A stretch of 5,594 nucleotides of DNA from Actinomycetes bacterium (lineage in GTDB: Bacteria; Actinomycetota; Thermoleophilia; Solirubrobacterales; 70-9). Position 1 is the first letter of the stretch, and each line of letters opens with the position of its first letter. Below are positions 4,891 through 5,594 of the stretch, in pieces. A model generated the notes under the pieces. The model was given only the letters and a program-made list of their open reading frames with translations. It made no database searches and was not told the origin of the DNA. Position numbers and translations under genes: made by a program. The stretch lies in assembly GCA_023436605.1 (NCBI GenBank), contig JAEZIQ010000014.1, positions 1 to 5,594 of the forward strand, given 5' to 3'.

Positions 4891-5594
4891 CGGTGCCCAT
4901 GTTTCCACTTCCGGCGGGTTGGCGAAGGCCGTGTCCCGCGGCGAGGAGATCGGCTGCCGCTCGATCCAGATCTTCAATCAGAGCCCACGGGCCTGGCGAC
5001 CGACCGCTTTCACCGACGAGGATTTCGCCGAGTTCCGGGAAGCGATGAAGGCAAGCCAGGTCGAGAGCGTGATCATCCACGCGATCTACCTGATCAGCAC
5101 GGCCACCCCGGACCGGGAGCTGCGAAAGAAGTCACGGCAGGCGCTCGAGCACGCGCTGAAGGTCGGGGACGGTATCGGCGCCGACGGGGTTGTGCTCCAT
5201 CCCGGTTCCCGCAAGAACGAGGAACTGATTCCTTCGATCATCCGCTCCGGGGAAATGATCGGCGAAGCGTTGTCTGTCACCGATCGCTGTCCGCTCCTGA
5301 TCGAGCAGATGGCCGGCCACCAGAAGGTACTCGCCCACACCTTCGAGGAGATCGCCGGGATCATCGAGGCGGCCGGAGGCGACAAACGCCTCGGGCTGTG
5401 CCTCGACTCGTGTCACCTCTACGCCTCCGGCTACGACATCGGCACCTACGAGGGGATCGAGCGCATGCTGAAGGAAGCCGACAAGGCAGTCGGCAAGCGA
5501 CGCCTCAAAGCCCTCCATCTCAATGATTCAAAGGAGCCGCTCGGCAGCCGCCGCGACCGGCACGAAGACATCGGCAAAGGTGAGATCGGCGAGA
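4883..5594 (+). CDS. nfo: Endonuclease IV (deoxyribonuclease IV, AP endonuclease), 3' end outside window
   Basis: Zinc-dependent apurinic/apyrimidinic endonuclease of base excision repair; cuts 5' of abasic sites. The first 237 residues are present; E. coli Nfo has 285, so roughly 40-50 residues are cut off by the window edge. The TIM-barrel AP2Ec family signature is clear: IGAHVS (3-8), FNQSPRAW (31-38), HAIYL (66-70), LHPGS (105-109), LIEQMAG (139-145), LCLDSCH (172-178), ASGYDIG (181-187), LHLNDSK (211-217) and DRHEDIG (225-231). Expected metal ligands are all there up to the edge: H66, H106, E141, D175, H178, H212, D225 and H227; the last glutamate would lie beyond. Two small departures: LDSCH instead of the usual LDTCH, and the glycine-rich stretch after E141 is replaced by AGHQKVLAH. 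ATG start with GGAGG 12 bases upstream. It diverges from gltX and overlaps it by 8 bp. Identification is secure. Confidence 0.95.
   Translation, partial: MLIGAHVSTSGGLAKAVSRGEEIGCRSIQIFNQSPRAWRPTAFTDEDFAEFREAMKASQVESVIIHAIYLISTATPDRELRKKSRQALEHALKVGDGIGADGVVLHPGSRKNEELIPSIIRSGEMIGEALSVTDRCPLLIEQMAGHQKVLAHTFEEIAGIIEAAGGDKRLGLCLDSCHLYASGYDIGTYEGIERMLKEADKAVGKRRLKALHLNDSKEPLGSRRDRHEDIGKGEIGE

Noticed and set aside
4891..4977. A 29-codon upstream extension of gltX to a TTG start.
   Set aside because: The extension is not family-like, has no good ribosome binding site, would overlap nfo by about 95 bp, and the ATG at 4890 already gives the normal N-terminus.
2986..5526. A very long open frame on the plus strand (846 codons) antisense to rrf2 and gltX.
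   Set aside because: It is the mirror of GC-rich coding sequence: Arg/Pro/Gly-rich, no recognisable domain, opposite to securely identified gltX, and its end runs through nfo in the wrong frame.
1..5594. Search for a defence system, toxin-antitoxin pair, mobile element, CRISPR array or RNA gene.
   Set aside because: Every stretch is accounted for by six housekeeping or cysteine-metabolism genes with gaps under 70 bp; no repeats, integrase, transposase or structured RNA pattern was seen.

Overview
GC-rich bacterial chromosome with six protein-coding genes packed almost end to end. No mobile element, CRISPR array, tRNA or rRNA gene was seen. Frequent GTG/TTG starts, strong G/C preference at wobble positions and the family flavour of the proteins suggest a high-GC Gram-positive, possibly an actinobacterium of the Thermoleophilia type. 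That placement is an inference from codon use and protein style, not from a marker-gene comparison.

Layout. Five genes lie on the minus strand and are read right to left: gltX (glutamyl-tRNA synthetase, 4890-3469), a cysteine-free Rrf2-family regulator resembling CymR (3399-3001), cysK (O-acetylserine sulfhydrylase, 3004-2084), cysE (serine O-acetyltransferase, 2054-1317) and a UvrD/PcrA-type DNA helicase (1265 to the left edge, cut by the window). The helicase reading frame is broken by a one-base deletion in motif II. On the plus strand, nfo (endonuclease IV, 4883 to the right edge, cut by the window) diverges from gltX, and the two genes overlap by 8 bp at their start codons.

How the genes fit together. 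The centre is a compact cysteine module. CysE makes O-acetylserine from serine and acetyl-CoA, CysK turns it into cysteine with sulfide, and the Rrf2 protein is the likely local regulator. The rrf2 stop and cysK start share the bases TTGA, so the two products are probably translationally coupled. In Bacillus and Staphylococcus, CymR represses cysteine genes in complex with CysK. Here the regulator has no cysteine residues, so no Fe-S cluster of the IscR kind, and it ends in Met-Tyr-Phe-Ile, while CysE lacks the usual C-terminal isoleucine. This suggests that the regulator, rather than CysE, docks into the CysK active site. I consider this the most interesting signal in the window.

The flanking genes are housekeeping: gltX charges tRNA-Glu, and pcrA/uvrD and nfo serve DNA repair. 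No stretch over 300 bases lacks a gene; the largest gap is 69 bp, between gltX and rrf2, and holds candidate operator sequences.
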